Source: Pelobates cultripes (lineage: Eukaryota; Chordata; Amphibia; Anura; Pelobatidae). From it: a stretch of 64,000 nt of DNA. Within the stretch, counting starts at the first letter, position 1; the number at the start of each line of letters is the position of its first letter. The stretch spans positions 118,316,796 through 118,380,795 of the forward strand of contig OW240921.1 of NCBI GenBank assembly GCA_933207985.1, given 5' to 3'. Position numbers and translations under genes: made by a program. The notes beneath the pieces were generated by a model. That model was not told the origin of the DNA and did no database searches. It saw only the letters and a list, made by a program, of their open reading frames with translations. Of this stretch, positions 21,247 through 31,017 are shown piece by piece.

Positions 21247-22515
21247 TCATTTCTCAAGTTCTGTCTGTCTGGACAACCCATCAGCGTTACCATTCTGTTT
21301 TCCAGGGCGATAATGGATCGTGAAATCAAACGGCTGCAGCGCCAAACTCCAGCGCAACAGCCGGGCATTGTCTCCTGACACCCTGTGTAGCCACACCAAC
21401 GGGTTGTGATCTGTGAGCAAGGAAAATGGTTGTCCATACAAATAAGGTTGTAACTTTTTGAGGGCCCACACCACGGCCAGGCATTCCTTCTCGATGGCGG
21501 CGTAGCCTACTTCCCTTGGTAGTAATTTTCTGCTTAAGTAAGCTACGGGATGTTCTCCGCCATCAGCTCCCACTTGGCTCAGTACTGCCCCCAATCCAAA
21601 CATGGAAGCGTCTGTGTGAACAAGAAATCGTTTAGTTGGATCAGGGGCAGTTAACACAGGAGCCTTAGTTAATGCAGTTTTTAGTTCATGGAATGCCTGT
21701 TCACACTCTGGGGCCCAGTTGACCTGTCGTGGCAAGTTTTTCTTGGTCAAGTCCGTCAGGGGTTTGGCCAGGGCGCTGTAATTGGGCACAAATTTTCTGT
21801 AGTAACCAGCGGTACCAAGGAACGCCAATACTTGTGTCTTTGTCCTGGGGGTAGGCCACTTAGCTACTGCCTCTATCTTGGCCGGTTCGGGCCTCTGCTG
21901 TCCGCATCCTACCCTGTGACCCAGGTACTGCACCTCTGCCATCCCTATGTGACACTTGCTAGGTTTTAGTGTCAGCCCTGCCTCTCCAATACGGTCAATG
22001 ACCACACTAATATGTTTCAAATGATCTGCCCAGGTCTGGCTATAAATGGCTATATCATCTAAGTACACACAGGCGTACTCTTGGAACCCGTCCAGTAGCC
22101 GATCTACCATCCTCTGAAAGGTAGCCGGAGCGTTTTTCATCCCGAAAGGCATGACCCGAAATTGATACAGGCCAAACGGGGTGACAAACGCCGACTTGGG
22201 GATGGCCTCCTCGGCTAGTGGAATCTGCCAGTATCCCTTACACAGATCAATGGTAGTGAGATACTGGCCTCTTGCCATCCTATCTAGCAGCTCGTCTATA
22301 CGGGGCATCGGGTAGGCGTCAGACACTGTTTTGTCATTGAGCCTCCGGTAGTCTACACAAAACCGCGTGGTGCCATCCTTCTTGGGTACTAGCACTACCG
22401 GTGATGCCCAGGGGCTATCTGAATGTTCGATAACCCCTAACTGCAACATTTCCTCAATTTCTTTCCTCATGTGCTCCCTTACTGCTTCAGGGATACGATA
22501 CGGAGTCTGTCTCAT
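21247..22515 (-). CDS. Reverse transcriptase-RNase H of the Gmr1-like element
   Basis: 422 residues from the ATG at 22515; TGA stop at 21249-21247. RT (about 20-200): VIEHSDSPWASPVVLVPKKD near residue 28, catalytic D90 in TTIDLCKGYWQIPL, the FRVMPFGMKNAPATFQ block near 119, and YLDD at 151-154. Connection and RNase H follow: TDAS with D302, IEKE with E342 and E344, TDHNPL with D369, NADGLSR with D412. All catalytic acidic residues of both enzymes are present. It would copy the element RNA into cDNA and degrade the RNA strand. Unlike typical Ty3/gypsy, nothing follows RNase H: the integrase is in the upstream frame. The ATG overlaps the upstream stop as ATGA. The reading frame stays open upstream of the ATG (DPGQLPM precedes it), so a -1 frameshift fusion is an alternative to reinitiation. 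Confidence 0.95.
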   Translation of the reverse strand: MRQTPYRIPEAVREHMRKEIEEMLQLGVIEHSDSPWASPVVLVPKKDGTTRFCVDYRRLNDKTVSDAYPMPRIDELLDRMARGQYLTTIDLCKGYWQIPLAEEAIPKSAFVTPFGLYQFRVMPFGMKNAPATFQRMVDRLLDGFQEYACVYLDDIAIYSQTWADHLKHISVVIDRIGEAGLTLKPSKCHIGMAEVQYLGHRVGCGQQRPEPAKIEAVAKWPTPRTKTQVLAFLGTAGYYRKFVPNYSALAKPLTDLTKKNLPRQVNWAPECEQAFHELKTALTKAPVLTAPDPTKRFLVHTDASMFGLGAVLSQVGADGGEHPVAYLSRKLLPREVGYAAIEKECLAVVWALKKLQPYLYGQPFSLLTDHNPLVWLHRVSGDNARLLRWSLALQPFDFTIHYRPGKQNGNADGLSRQTELEK

Positions 22516-25500
22516 AGGGAGCTGTCCTGGGTCTCTACTCGGTGGGTAGCTAACAGAGTGTACCCTGGTAAATTGGAGAAGGTAGCACCTTTTGCCGCAA
22601 TCAACTCCTGTACCTGGGCACGCTCCTGGAGACTTAGCCGCTCCCCCAGCTGCACACCTGTAGCGTTTTCTGCAGAATCTTCCTTTTCTAACATGTCTGG
22701 CAAGGGCAGATTCTCATAATCCTCAGTGGCTGGGGCACAGATGGCTGCTACCTCCTCTATTCTCTGGTGATAGGGTTTGAGCATGTTCACATGGAGCATG
22801 CGTCGTTTCCCTACCCCAGAGCACGGGCCGATCACATAAGTGGTGTCACATCTCTGTTCTACCACTTGGTATGGGCCCTGCCAGGTGGCCTGTAGCTTGT
22901 CTGTGCGGACAGGTTTCAAAATTAGAACTTTCTGTCCCACCTGAAAGCTACGGTCTCTGGCTCCCCTATCGTACCACCGGCGCTGTCGCCGCTGAGCCGC
23001 CCGGAGGTTCTCCCGTACGGTTTGGGTTAGAGCCTCCAAGCGGTCCCGGAACTCCAGCACGTATGGCACAATGGGGACTCCATCTGCACTGCTCCCCCCC
23101 TCCCAATGTTCTCTAATTAAGTCTAGGGGTCCCCTCACCCTTCTCCCAAACAATAACTCAAACGGAGAGAAGCCGGTAGATTCCTGTGGCACTTCTCGGT
23201 ACGCAAAAAGCAGATGGGGTAAAAACCTCTCCCAGTCTTTATGGGACTCCCCAAATGTCCTGAGCATCTGCTTCAAGGTACCGTTAAAGCGCTCACACAA
23301 CCCATTGGACTGCGGGTGATAGGCAGAATTTACAATTGGCTTAATGCCACATAACTTCCATAGCTGGTGGGTCACTTCGGCTGTAAATTGGGTCCCCCTA
23401 TCCGAAATTATCTCTTGGGGAAATCCCATCCTGGAAAATATCTTCATCATAGCTTCGGCTACCGTTTCTGCTTGTATATTGGAAAGGGCTATAGCCTCCG
23501 GGTACCGGGTGGCATAATCTACAATGGTCAGAATATACCGCTTGCCGGAAGGGCTAGGCTTGGACAGTGGTCCTACTATATCCACTGCTACTCTGCTAAA
23601 GGGTTCTTCAATAATGGGAAGGGGGCACAATTTCGCTTTGTGGCGGTCACCCCTTTTTCCCACTCTCTGACAAATGTCACATGTCTGACAATACTGTCTC
23701 ACATCTCTAGATATACCTGGCCAGAAAAATGCATGTGTCAATCTGTACCTCGTTCTTGTCATCCCTAAATGCCCAGACAGCGGAATATCGTGGGCAATTC
23801 TAAGCAGTTCCTGCCGGTATTTCTGGGGCACTATAAGCTGCTTATTAGTCACATGTACAGACCCCCCTACCACCCGCTCAGCAACACGATATAACAGATT
23901 TTTCTCCCATACATACTGTTTTCCCTCTAAACCTGTCTGACCAGCTGTCGCCTTATCCTTATAAATTTGCAACGTGGGATCGTTTTTAACCTCTGCCTCA
24001 AAGTCAGTCGGGGTATCCCAGGAAACACGGGTTACACGGGGTACATTGTCTCTTACCTGAGCCTCAGAGTGTGTGGAAGATGAAGCCGTGGTGCGAGCCT
24101 GCTGACGGGTGGTCACTGGATATGCCTCATGGCGAGGACTTTGGGGCACAAAAGCGGAAGTCATTTGCCCCAGGTCATTCCCCAAAACAACATCAGCTGG
24201 TAACTTGTGCATCAGCCCCACCTCCACCATACCTTCCCCCGCACCCCAATTCAGATGTACCTTGGCAGTTGGTAGCCGGTACATGGCACCCCCTGCTACC
24301 CGGACTGCTACCGATCCCCCGGTATGTGCTGATCCTGACACCAAATGCGGGGCAACCAAAGTTAAGGTAGCGCCGGAATCACGTAGCCCCTGTACCTCTT
24401 TCCCTTCCAGAGTCACGGTCTGGCAATGTGGATGTCGGTTGTCAGTAGCATGGATGGACATTACATCGTGCAAAACGCCCAGGGGTTCATCAGCCGACTC
24501 AAGCGGCACTCCTGGCAAAGTTGGCTCTGCATGATAATAATGAGCAGCTGCCCGCGGGGCCATATTCTGCCGGAGTTGATTCCAGTTCTTGCGGCTCCGG
24601 TTTTGGGTGCACTCCCGGGCCATGTGCCCCCATTGCTTACAGGCATGGCACTGGATGTTGGACCTGCCATTATAACGGGAGTGGGGAGGTTGTCCCACAA
24701 GTGCTGGTCTGCATGGTGCTGTCGCTGGGGCAGGAGCAATAACTGGAAACGGTTGCGGGTTGGGTTTTGCATACCCTCGGTTATTATTTTTATGATGCCT
24801 CCTAGCATCATAATGTTGGTCGGCCAATCGTGCCGCTTCGGTTAGGGTGTGAGGATTTCGGTCATTCACCCATTCTTGAGCCTCTGGTGCCAGGCCATTA
24901 CAAAACTGCTCCAGTAGCAACATCTGGCGTAACTCTTCCATGGTGGTAGCTCTGCTGGCTTGTATCCAGCCTTGTGAGGCTTGGTCAAGCTTGTGTGCCC
25001 ACTCCGCATGTGAGTCTTTGTCCCCTTTTTTCAATTCTCGGAACTTGCGCCGGTATGCCTCTGGGGTAATGGCATACCTTTCTAATAGCGCCTGCTTTAC
25101 CTTGTCATAATTCTTGCTGTCCTCTCTGGGTACAGCCCGGTAGGCGTCTGCTGCACGCCCAGACAGTTTGCCTGCCAACAAAGGTACCCACATAGCTTGC
25201 TCTACATCATGCAAGTCACACAATCTTTCAAAATCTTGCAAGAATCCATCTATTTCGTCTTTATCCTCGCAAAAAGTTTTAAATGCATGATGTGGTATTT
25301 TTGGCCTTCCCTGGCCCACAGTTGAAACAGCAGCGGTTTCTGCTTGAGGTGAGAAGGCTTGATTCCTTTGCGCCATCACGTACTCCTGTGCATCCGCCGA
25401 AATTATGGTCATAATTTCTGGAGATACTGGAGCGGGCCAAAATGCCAATCTTGTCCTCATTTCTCGTTCAAATGGGGTCTCCTCCATGTTTGCTGGGGGT

Positions 25501-25637
25501 GTAGCACTACGAGCTCGGTCTCCTTCCATTAGCTCGGCAATAAGTCTTGCTTTAGGCTTATTGCTGGCTATCTTACCCCTGGCTTCCAACAGCTCCTTTA
25601 ACGTTTGCCGTTTCAATATGGTGTAGTCCGTCCCCAT
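22512..25637 (-). CDS. Gag-protease-integrase polyprotein of the Gmr1-like element
   Basis: 1041 residues from the ATG at 25637, which follows an in-frame TGA, to the TGA at 22514-22512. Capsid-like region about 110-280. Residues 194-275 (YRRKFRELKK, LLLEQFCNGLAPEAQEWV, LTEAARLAD) match the SCAN domain pattern; the vertebrate SCAN domain is thought to derive from Gmr1-like Gag. CCHC zinc knuckle at C330, C333, H338, C343. Protease active site D420-S-G. Integrase: HHCC at H616, H623, C653, C656; DDE triad D686, D746, E782 with 35 residues between the last two; a GPYQVV-type GPY/F module near 920. So Gag packages the RNA, the protease matures the polyprotein and the integrase inserts the cDNA. 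No RT lies in this frame. It ends in THRVETQDSSL, where the RT N-terminal sequence would be expected to continue. Confidence 0.95.
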   Translation of the reverse strand: MGTDYTILKRQTLKELLEARGKIASNKPKARLIAELMEGDRARSATPPANMEETPFEREMRTRLAFWPAPVSPEIMTIISADAQEYVMAQRNQAFSPQAETAAVSTVGQGRPKIPHHAFKTFCEDKDEIDGFLQDFERLCDLHDVEQAMWVPLLAGKLSGRAADAYRAVPREDSKNYDKVKQALLERYAITPEAYRRKFRELKKGDKDSHAEWAHKLDQASQGWIQASRATTMEELRQMLLLEQFCNGLAPEAQEWVNDRNPHTLTEAARLADQHYDARRHHKNNNRGYAKPNPQPFPVIAPAPATAPCRPALVGQPPHSRYNGRSNIQCHACKQWGHMARECTQNRSRKNWNQLRQNMAPRAAAHYYHAEPTLPGVPLESADEPLGVLHDVMSIHATDNRHPHCQTVTLEGKEVQGLRDSGATLTLVAPHLVSGSAHTGGSVAVRVAGGAMYRLPTAKVHLNWGAGEGMVEVGLMHKLPADVVLGNDLGQMTSAFVPQSPRHEAYPVTTRQQARTTASSSTHSEAQVRDNVPRVTRVSWDTPTDFEAEVKNDPTLQIYKDKATAGQTGLEGKQYVWEKNLLYRVAERVVGGSVHVTNKQLIVPQKYRQELLRIAHDIPLSGHLGMTRTRYRLTHAFFWPGISRDVRQYCQTCDICQRVGKRGDRHKAKLCPLPIIEEPFSRVAVDIVGPLSKPSPSGKRYILTIVDYATRYPEAIALSNIQAETVAEAMMKIFSRMGFPQEIISDRGTQFTAEVTHQLWKLCGIKPIVNSAYHPQSNGLCERFNGTLKQMLRTFGESHKDWERFLPHLLFAYREVPQESTGFSPFELLFGRRVRGPLDLIREHWEGGSSADGVPIVPYVLEFRDRLEALTQTVRENLRAAQRRQRRWYDRGARDRSFQVGQKVLILKPVRTDKLQATWQGPYQVVEQRCDTTYVIGPCSGVGKRRMLHVNMLKPYHQRIEEVAAICAPATEDYENLPLPDMLEKEDSAENATGVQLGERLSLQERAQVQELIAAKGATFSNLPGYTLLATHRVETQDSSL

Positions 25638-25725
25638 TCACTTCTGCATCTGTATCAATTGCCTTCTGCTTTCCAGTATGTCAATTCCAATTGTATAAAC
25701 AGCGTTTTTCCTGCTGTACGGTTGG

Positions 25726-25744
25726 ATCCCGCCGCTTGCCACCA
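25726..25744 (-). other. Primer-binding site, tRNA-Leu-like
   Basis: Minus-strand TGGTGGCAAGCGGCGGGAT starts 2 nt inside the 5' LTR. It resembles the complement of a tRNA-Leu 3' end (TGGTGGCAGCGGTGGGAT) with one extra A and one substitution. tRNA identity is inferred from memory of tRNA-Leu sequences. Confidence 0.6.
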
Positions 25745-25746
25745 AT

Positions 25747-26299
25747 TGTTGCGGAGCTGCAATTTTATAATCCCAGGATCTCTGCTGGTAGAATGCAATA
25801 ACCAAGTACAAAGCTGGAAGCAGGCAATATTCCCAAATCCTCCCAAGAACCAGACGAAACACAGTCTGAGAGTCAACTGCCACTTTATTCAAAATAACTG
25901 ATATTTAAAGCAGGTCACTCAACTGTCACTTTATTAAAAATAACTGATATTTAAAGCAGGTCACTCAACAGGGGTTTCCAAAGATGGGCAGCAGGGGTTT
26001 TGGTTGAGGGGACTGGAGGGAGACTACCGTTTCCAGGTCCTCCTCCCAACAGCCCCTGCTGTAACATACAGTAATGAAAACTACGAGGACATAAACCGTT
26101 ACCTTTCTACTTCAAAATATACAACTTAGTCAGTTTTAATAGCAATGCTAACGAATGGGGAGGATTCGAACAGACATACACAGTACAGCATAAATTAAAC
26201 ATAGCCGGAGACGCCACACTATACCGGCGCGCAGTACACAACAGAAAATAGGCACAACCATTCTATCTTAGGCAGTCCCAAGTGGCTAGGTTTGCCACA
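25747..26299 (-). repeat. 5' LTR of the Gmr1-like element
   Basis: 553 bp, the same length as the 3' LTR, with about five mismatches. The doubled 46-bp units are at 25875-25920 and 25921-25966. The outer end (26299) abuts the first unit of the 35-bp minisatellite. Confidence 0.95.
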
Positions 26300-26695
26300 A
26301 TAATGTATACCCAATGCATACTGTCACAGGAGAGAAAATGTATACCAAATGCACACAGTGACAGGAGAGATAATGTATACCCAATGCGTATGGTGACAGG
26401 AGAGACAATGTATACTCAATGCGTACTGTGACAGGAGAAATAATGTATACCTGTGACAATGCCAATGCGTACTGTGACAGGAGAGATAATGCATGCCCAA
26501 TGCGTACTGTGACAGGAGAGATAATGTATACCCACTGCTTACTGTGACAGGAGAGATAATGTATGCTCAATGCGTACTGTGACAGGAGAAATAATGTATA
26601 CCCAATGCCCACTGTGACAGGAGAGATAATGCATGCTCAATGCATACTGTGACAGGAGAGATAATGTATACCCAATGGATACTGGGCTAGTATCA
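26300..26695. repeat. 35-bp minisatellite, about 11 copies
   Basis: Unit ATAATGTATACCCAATGCGT then ACTGTGACAGGAGAG. Copies differ at a few positions; the fifth carries a 10-bp internal insertion (TGTGACAATG). Units run head to tail without spacers. Confidence 0.92.
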
Positions 26696-27850
26696 TGTAT
26701 TTCCAGTAGCGATGTGCACAGGTGAAAAATTTATTTTGGTTCTAAAAATACATATATATATCACATTAAGGGATATAGGATTACGCAGTACTAATAGCAG
26801 ATCTGTAGATGGCGCCACATTACAGAAAAGAATAGGAATGAGAGAACATTCTACGTAATGTGTATTAGTGTACAGAATTACACCGTCCACTCCAGGTAGG
26901 TAATACCAATAAGTGAGAGGAAAAAAAAAGACGCACGTAAAATACATACACATGACAAGCAAAATACGCCTGCAGTAAAATTATGCTAAATTAGCAGAGT
27001 CCGCTATCTTAACACAGAGACAGGGTAGAGAGAGAGAAAAAGGAGACAAAATCTATGATTCGGGCTGAGAAATCTTCTATCTGGAACTAGACCCCAGCGC
27101 ACCTTTTGCGCTCGCTCATCAGGGTGTGAATGACATAGTAAGTGAGTTAAGTACCTAGCAGTACACAGTGATTAAGTGCTAGTAGCAGCCAATTAATGCG
27201 GCTTCGTCCGGACTACGCCACCTGCATATACGAGTCTATGATTATAGAGGGAGTGACTAAGTCCTCCAAGTCCTCCAAATTCTTCACACTGGGCAGGCTG
27301 GTCACTAACTTGCAACATAGATGGTCCCATGATCGGATTGAAGAACATATTATAAAAAAAAAATGTGTTTCTTTGACGAAAACCATTTTTGGTGGGCAAA
27401 GTGTGTTGTGTATTTCATACGAGCTTTTTAAATGTAATGAATTTATACTTGTCTAATTGTGTGATTTTGTCTTAGCATCAAATAAAAGTTAGGAGTTTCC
27501 TTCTTAACATTTTTTTCCCTTATCCTTATCTCACTGCGCTCTCACCTGTTTGTTCACCATATGTTTTAGGGTGATAATTGTTTATTTTTCTTGTTTTATG
27601 TAGTTATTTTACTTATTTTGTGTTACAATTAATAGTTTTTAATCGTTTATTTTGAAGTCTTGCCGTTTTCCTGCTGCACTGGTTCAGGTAGATCCTGTAT
27701 TGGGGAGCTATACAACCGACACTCTGTGGATTGAGCAATTCTTTACTGCTCCAAAATCTTTTTTGATAATTTTTTTTTTTTTGCATTAATACCTGCAGTG
27801 TGCAGGTAACGATGGTGTTGTGTTTTGTTTTGCATATTTTCGCTGATTGG
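26696..27850. repeat. Unassigned repeat-like sequence with hammerhead-like remnant
   Basis: No gene. Contains GTAATGTGGCGCCATC-like text in antisense and, on the minus strand at 27096-27123, CCTGATGAGCGAGCGC, resembling the start of the hammerhead-type motif found in Penelope-like elements, but the GAAA arm is missing. A stretch at 27740-27790 is T-rich. Confidence 0.35.
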
Positions 27851-27854
27851 CATT

Positions 27855-28160
27855 AGTGTGCATGTGTGTGTCTGACTGTGTGTGTGTGTGTGTTAGTGTG
27901 TGTCTGACTGTGTGTCTGTTAGTGTGTGTGGGTGTGTCTGTGTGTCTGTTAGAGTGAGTGTGTGTCTGTTAGAGTGAGTGTGTGTGTGTGTCTGTTAGAG
28001 AGTGTGTGTGTGTCTGTTAGCGTGTGTATGCGTATCTGTCAGTGAATGTGTGTGTATTTAGAAGGCGGGGCGGGGGGAAGGGTTGGGTGGGGCTGGCAGG
28101 AGGGGGTGGGGGGCCGAGTTTTGTCCTGCCTAGGGCAGCACAAAACCAGGATACACCACT
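27855..28160 (-). repeat. GT-rich microsatellite and hAT-like end
   Basis: 27860-28050 is a (TG)n / TGTGTCTGTTAGAG repeat. It is followed by a G-rich stretch ending GGATACACCACTG at 28157, the reverse complement of CAGTGGTGTATCC, similar to other CAGTGGCGTA-type hAT ends in this window. The opposite end was not found. Confidence 0.6.
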
Positions 28161-29030
28161 GATGGTTTCCAATAATAAAAATTAAATAAAACAAGTTAAA
28201 TACTTACCAATTCCAAGTGCTCAGTATAACAATGTGTGAGTGTCCCATTCAGCTTGCTGATTGTTGCCCCTACGAGCAGGAGTGATTAATACAATGACGG
28301 ACACATTTGAGAATCACAGGTTCTAGGACACAAAAATTACACATTTTACAAACACTGTGCCTGTCGTCATGCGTTATTACCCACATGGCAGGTACTTCCA
28401 AATATCGAGATATGTCTATATTTCCCGCGCACAGATGATTGGGGTGAACACGAGTCTCTTTAGATTATGGAAAATGAATGTTCCAGGCAAGATTCATATC
28501 AACGATCAACACAGTAAGGTAAAATCGTGTCCTCTTTCACCAGGTTTAGGCATCATGGACCCCTCTGAATGTTGTAAAAACTGTTCCATAAAGCAATGCC
28601 AACATTGTGGTTTGAAAAGCGACATGTTTATAGCAATATTTACTAACTCTACTTGTTTCATATTTAGTGAAATGTCAGATACACAGTAATTTATCATAGT
28701 GTTTCTATTTAATCTCTTTATGTCCAGGCAGTGACAGCTCTTATAATATACAATACAATAATATAAGTAAATGATGAATGGAAAAAAGAAGTATGTCATC
28801 ATTACAGTCTAATTTGTTGTAGTTTATTTTTACAACTTATGACAGATGTTGTGTAATACATTTCCTGGCTTTCTGCCAATGTCTGATATCAAGGGGCTGA
28901 CACTTTACTGGTCTGGGAGCCACTAATGTACATATGGGAAGTGCCAGTATGTAACATTTCTTATCAACAGCTTTTAGCGCTTGAAACATAAAAAATAAAC
29001 AGAAAAACTGTTGAATAAAGAGATGTCAAC
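28161..29030. other. Unassigned sequence
   Basis: AT-rich. A 110-residue plus-strand frame (28357-28689) has a cysteine cluster ECCKNCSIKQCQHC but no recognisable domain, no Kozak-type or exon context and no relative in the window, so it is not called as a gene. Confidence 0.4.
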
Positions 29031-29497
29031 TTAATGAAGTGGTCTGGGTGACAGGTCCTTCTAGGGTTAACCCATTTTTTAATAAACATGGCAGTTTCAG
29101 AGAAACTGCTATGTTTATGAATGGGTTAAGCCTTCCCCCTAAACCTCTAGTGGCTGTCTCATTGACAGCCGCTAGAGGCGCTTGTGTGATTCTCACTGTG
29201 ATTTTCACAGTAAGAGCACGCCAGCGTCCATAGGAAAGCATTGTAAATGCTTTCCTATGCGACCAGCTGAATGCGCGCGCAGCTCTTGCCGCGCGTGCGC
29301 ATTCAGCTGACGGGACAGAACGGAGGAGGAGAGAAGGAGGAGAGCTCTCCAGCCCAGCGCTGGAAAAAGGTAAGTTTAAACCCCTTTCCCCTTTCCAGAG
29401 CCGGGCGGGAGGGGGACCCTGAGGGTGGGGGCACCCTCAGGGCACTATAGTGCCAGGAAAACGAGTATGTTTTCCTGGCACTATAGCGGTCCTTTAA
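29031..29497. mobile_element. T2-type MITE, left end truncated at an internal TTAA
   Basis: Same family as 12462-12952. The right end TATAGCGGTCCTTTAA is complete. The left edge begins at TTAATGAAGTGGTCTGGG, which in the complete copy is an internal TTAA 33 bp inside the element. Confidence 0.8.
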
Positions 29498-31017
29498 TAA
29501 AAAGCAATATAGTTATATACTTCACATACTTCCCTGGTATATATCCCATGCACAGGGCAATATATAGGCCCCAGTATGTACACAAGGTTATATCATTTGC
29601 CCTGTGAAAGGGTATATATCAGGGCTGTGTGTGAGACATAACCTTGTGCACACAGATTGCACTCTCAGGACTTGCTACAGCAAGCAGAACTTACCCCAGC
29701 ACAGAGATGGCACTCATAGGACTTGCCCCAGCACAGAGATAGCACTCATAGTTAAGACACTGATTAAATGTAAGTGGGTTTGTGGGTTAGCAAGCAGGGG
29801 CAGTATTATTTTATTCTGGCACTCAGATGGTACATTGTGTCGGACGAACCCTTAGGACATAGCGGATTGCGATGATTACACTAAAATGTGTAACTGAAAG
29901 ATTTCCTATCTGAGAATATGAAGATAGAATAACAAATATCAGGAGAACATTTATTTACAATATTGGATGAATTGCAAGCATATAAATGTAGGACACAGAA
30001 GTAAATAGCAAAAAAATAAATAAAAAAATGCAAAAACACACATTTTAACATTTTAATTATTCTTTACTTAGTTTTTCTTGCCTTGCAGCATGTCAGGAAT
30101 AGTTTGAAATATTAGCAAAAAAATAGAAATATATTTTTTCTTGCCTACGGTATGTATGATAAAATCTATAAAATGCTTAGATTTCATATTTATGGAACTT
30201 TGTGAGGAAATCGATATAAAATTACAAAATGAATGTAAATAACGTGTGGTGCAGTCTTTACGCTCCCAGCCTTCCCTTTTGCCTTTCTAAATTCACAATC
30301 TAGAGTCTTTCTGCAGAAATGCTGACGGAAGAACGGATCCCTGCGGAGAGACTCATTTCACAGCAGAAACAGATAGAGTAAGTGGATGTTATGGGTGAGT
30401 TTACACTCTGGAATTCTTAAGAAGCTGGTTTTCCAGAAATAAACATTTATATTTATTTATAGCCATCCTTTTCAGAAATACAATTTCCTTGGTAGTACAC
30501 CAAACAAACAAAATGTAAATTAACACAAATTCATTTTTGTTTCATAGCATTAAATTACAATTTTATTCTATGTTTAAGCAAAAGCTTTGGATTCAATGTT
30601 TCACAATAATTTTTAAGTAAAATGATTGAATAGGATTCAAGCATTAAAAATTTCAAGGAAATGAAATTGTATCACTTCTTGAATAAACTTTTTTTCTGAA
30701 CATACTGATTAGTATTTAGTGTGATTTTTAATTAAAGAATTTGAGGTTTATCCAGCCCGCTTTGGTTAATGTTCCACATATAAAGTGTTTTTTATTCTTT
30801 AATACACGTGTTAACACGCTATGTGATAACATGTTTGTGCTGACACGTATTACAGCAGTTCGCTTGGTTATCAGAGAAGTGTTAAATGAAATTGTGTTAA
30901 TGAATTCAAGTTCAGCGATGTTTACTAATGTATGAGTAATTTATGAGCCATGCAATATAAAGTGAGCACATTAAAAGGAGGATTGTAAATATTCTGAAAC
31001 AGGATTCCGAGATCAGA
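29498..31017. other. AT-rich, apparently low-copy sequence
   Basis: No MITE, LTR or LINE seen. 29640-29755 has short imperfect repeats of CAGCACAGAGATRGCACTCATAG. A candidate exon at 30317-30377 is described separately. Confidence 0.4.
30317..30377 (+). other. Possible short exon (weak)
   Basis: 61 bp preceded by TCTTTCTGCAG and followed by GTAAGTGG, i.e. plausible splice sites. Two frames are open (NADGRTDPCGETHFTAETDR or MLTEERIPAERLISQQKQI). The last exon base before GT is A rather than the preferred G. No neighbouring exon or protein family was recognised. This is an inference from splice-like signals only. Confidence 0.12.

Larger units (their letters stand above)
20613..26299 (-). mobile_element. 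Complete Gmr1-like Ty3/gypsy LTR retrotransposon
   Basis: A 5687-bp element with 553-bp LTRs at both ends, a primer-binding site, a polypurine tract and two long frames on the minus strand. Protein order is Gag (SCAN-like region and zinc knuckle), protease, integrase, then RT and RNase H. Integrase upstream of RT is the reverse of normal Ty3/gypsy order and is the published hallmark of the Gmr1 group of deuterostome retrotransposons. LTRs differ at about five positions by eye, so insertion was recent. No target-site duplication was found (GGTGT left, ATAAT right). It is outside the A/B duplication. Apart from the frame change between the two coding regions it has no visible inactivating lesion. 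Confidence 0.93.

Noticed and set aside
22871..24845. Plus-strand frames of 73-141 residues
   Set aside because: They are shadows of the Gag-integrase frame on the opposite strand.
25726..25744. tRNA gene
   Set aside because: Only a 3'-end-like complement is present, without the rest of a cloverleaf; it is the primer-binding site.
26286..26612. 108-residue repetitive frame on the minus strand
   Set aside because: It is a reading of the 35-bp minisatellite; three units equal 35 codons, which keeps it open by chance.
26300..26695. CRISPR-like regular repeats
   Set aside because: Units are contiguous with no unique spacers, diverged from one another, and in vertebrate DNA.
28357..28689. 110-residue frame with a cysteine cluster
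   Set aside because: No recognised domain, no exon or promoter context and no second copy. Possible but unsupported.
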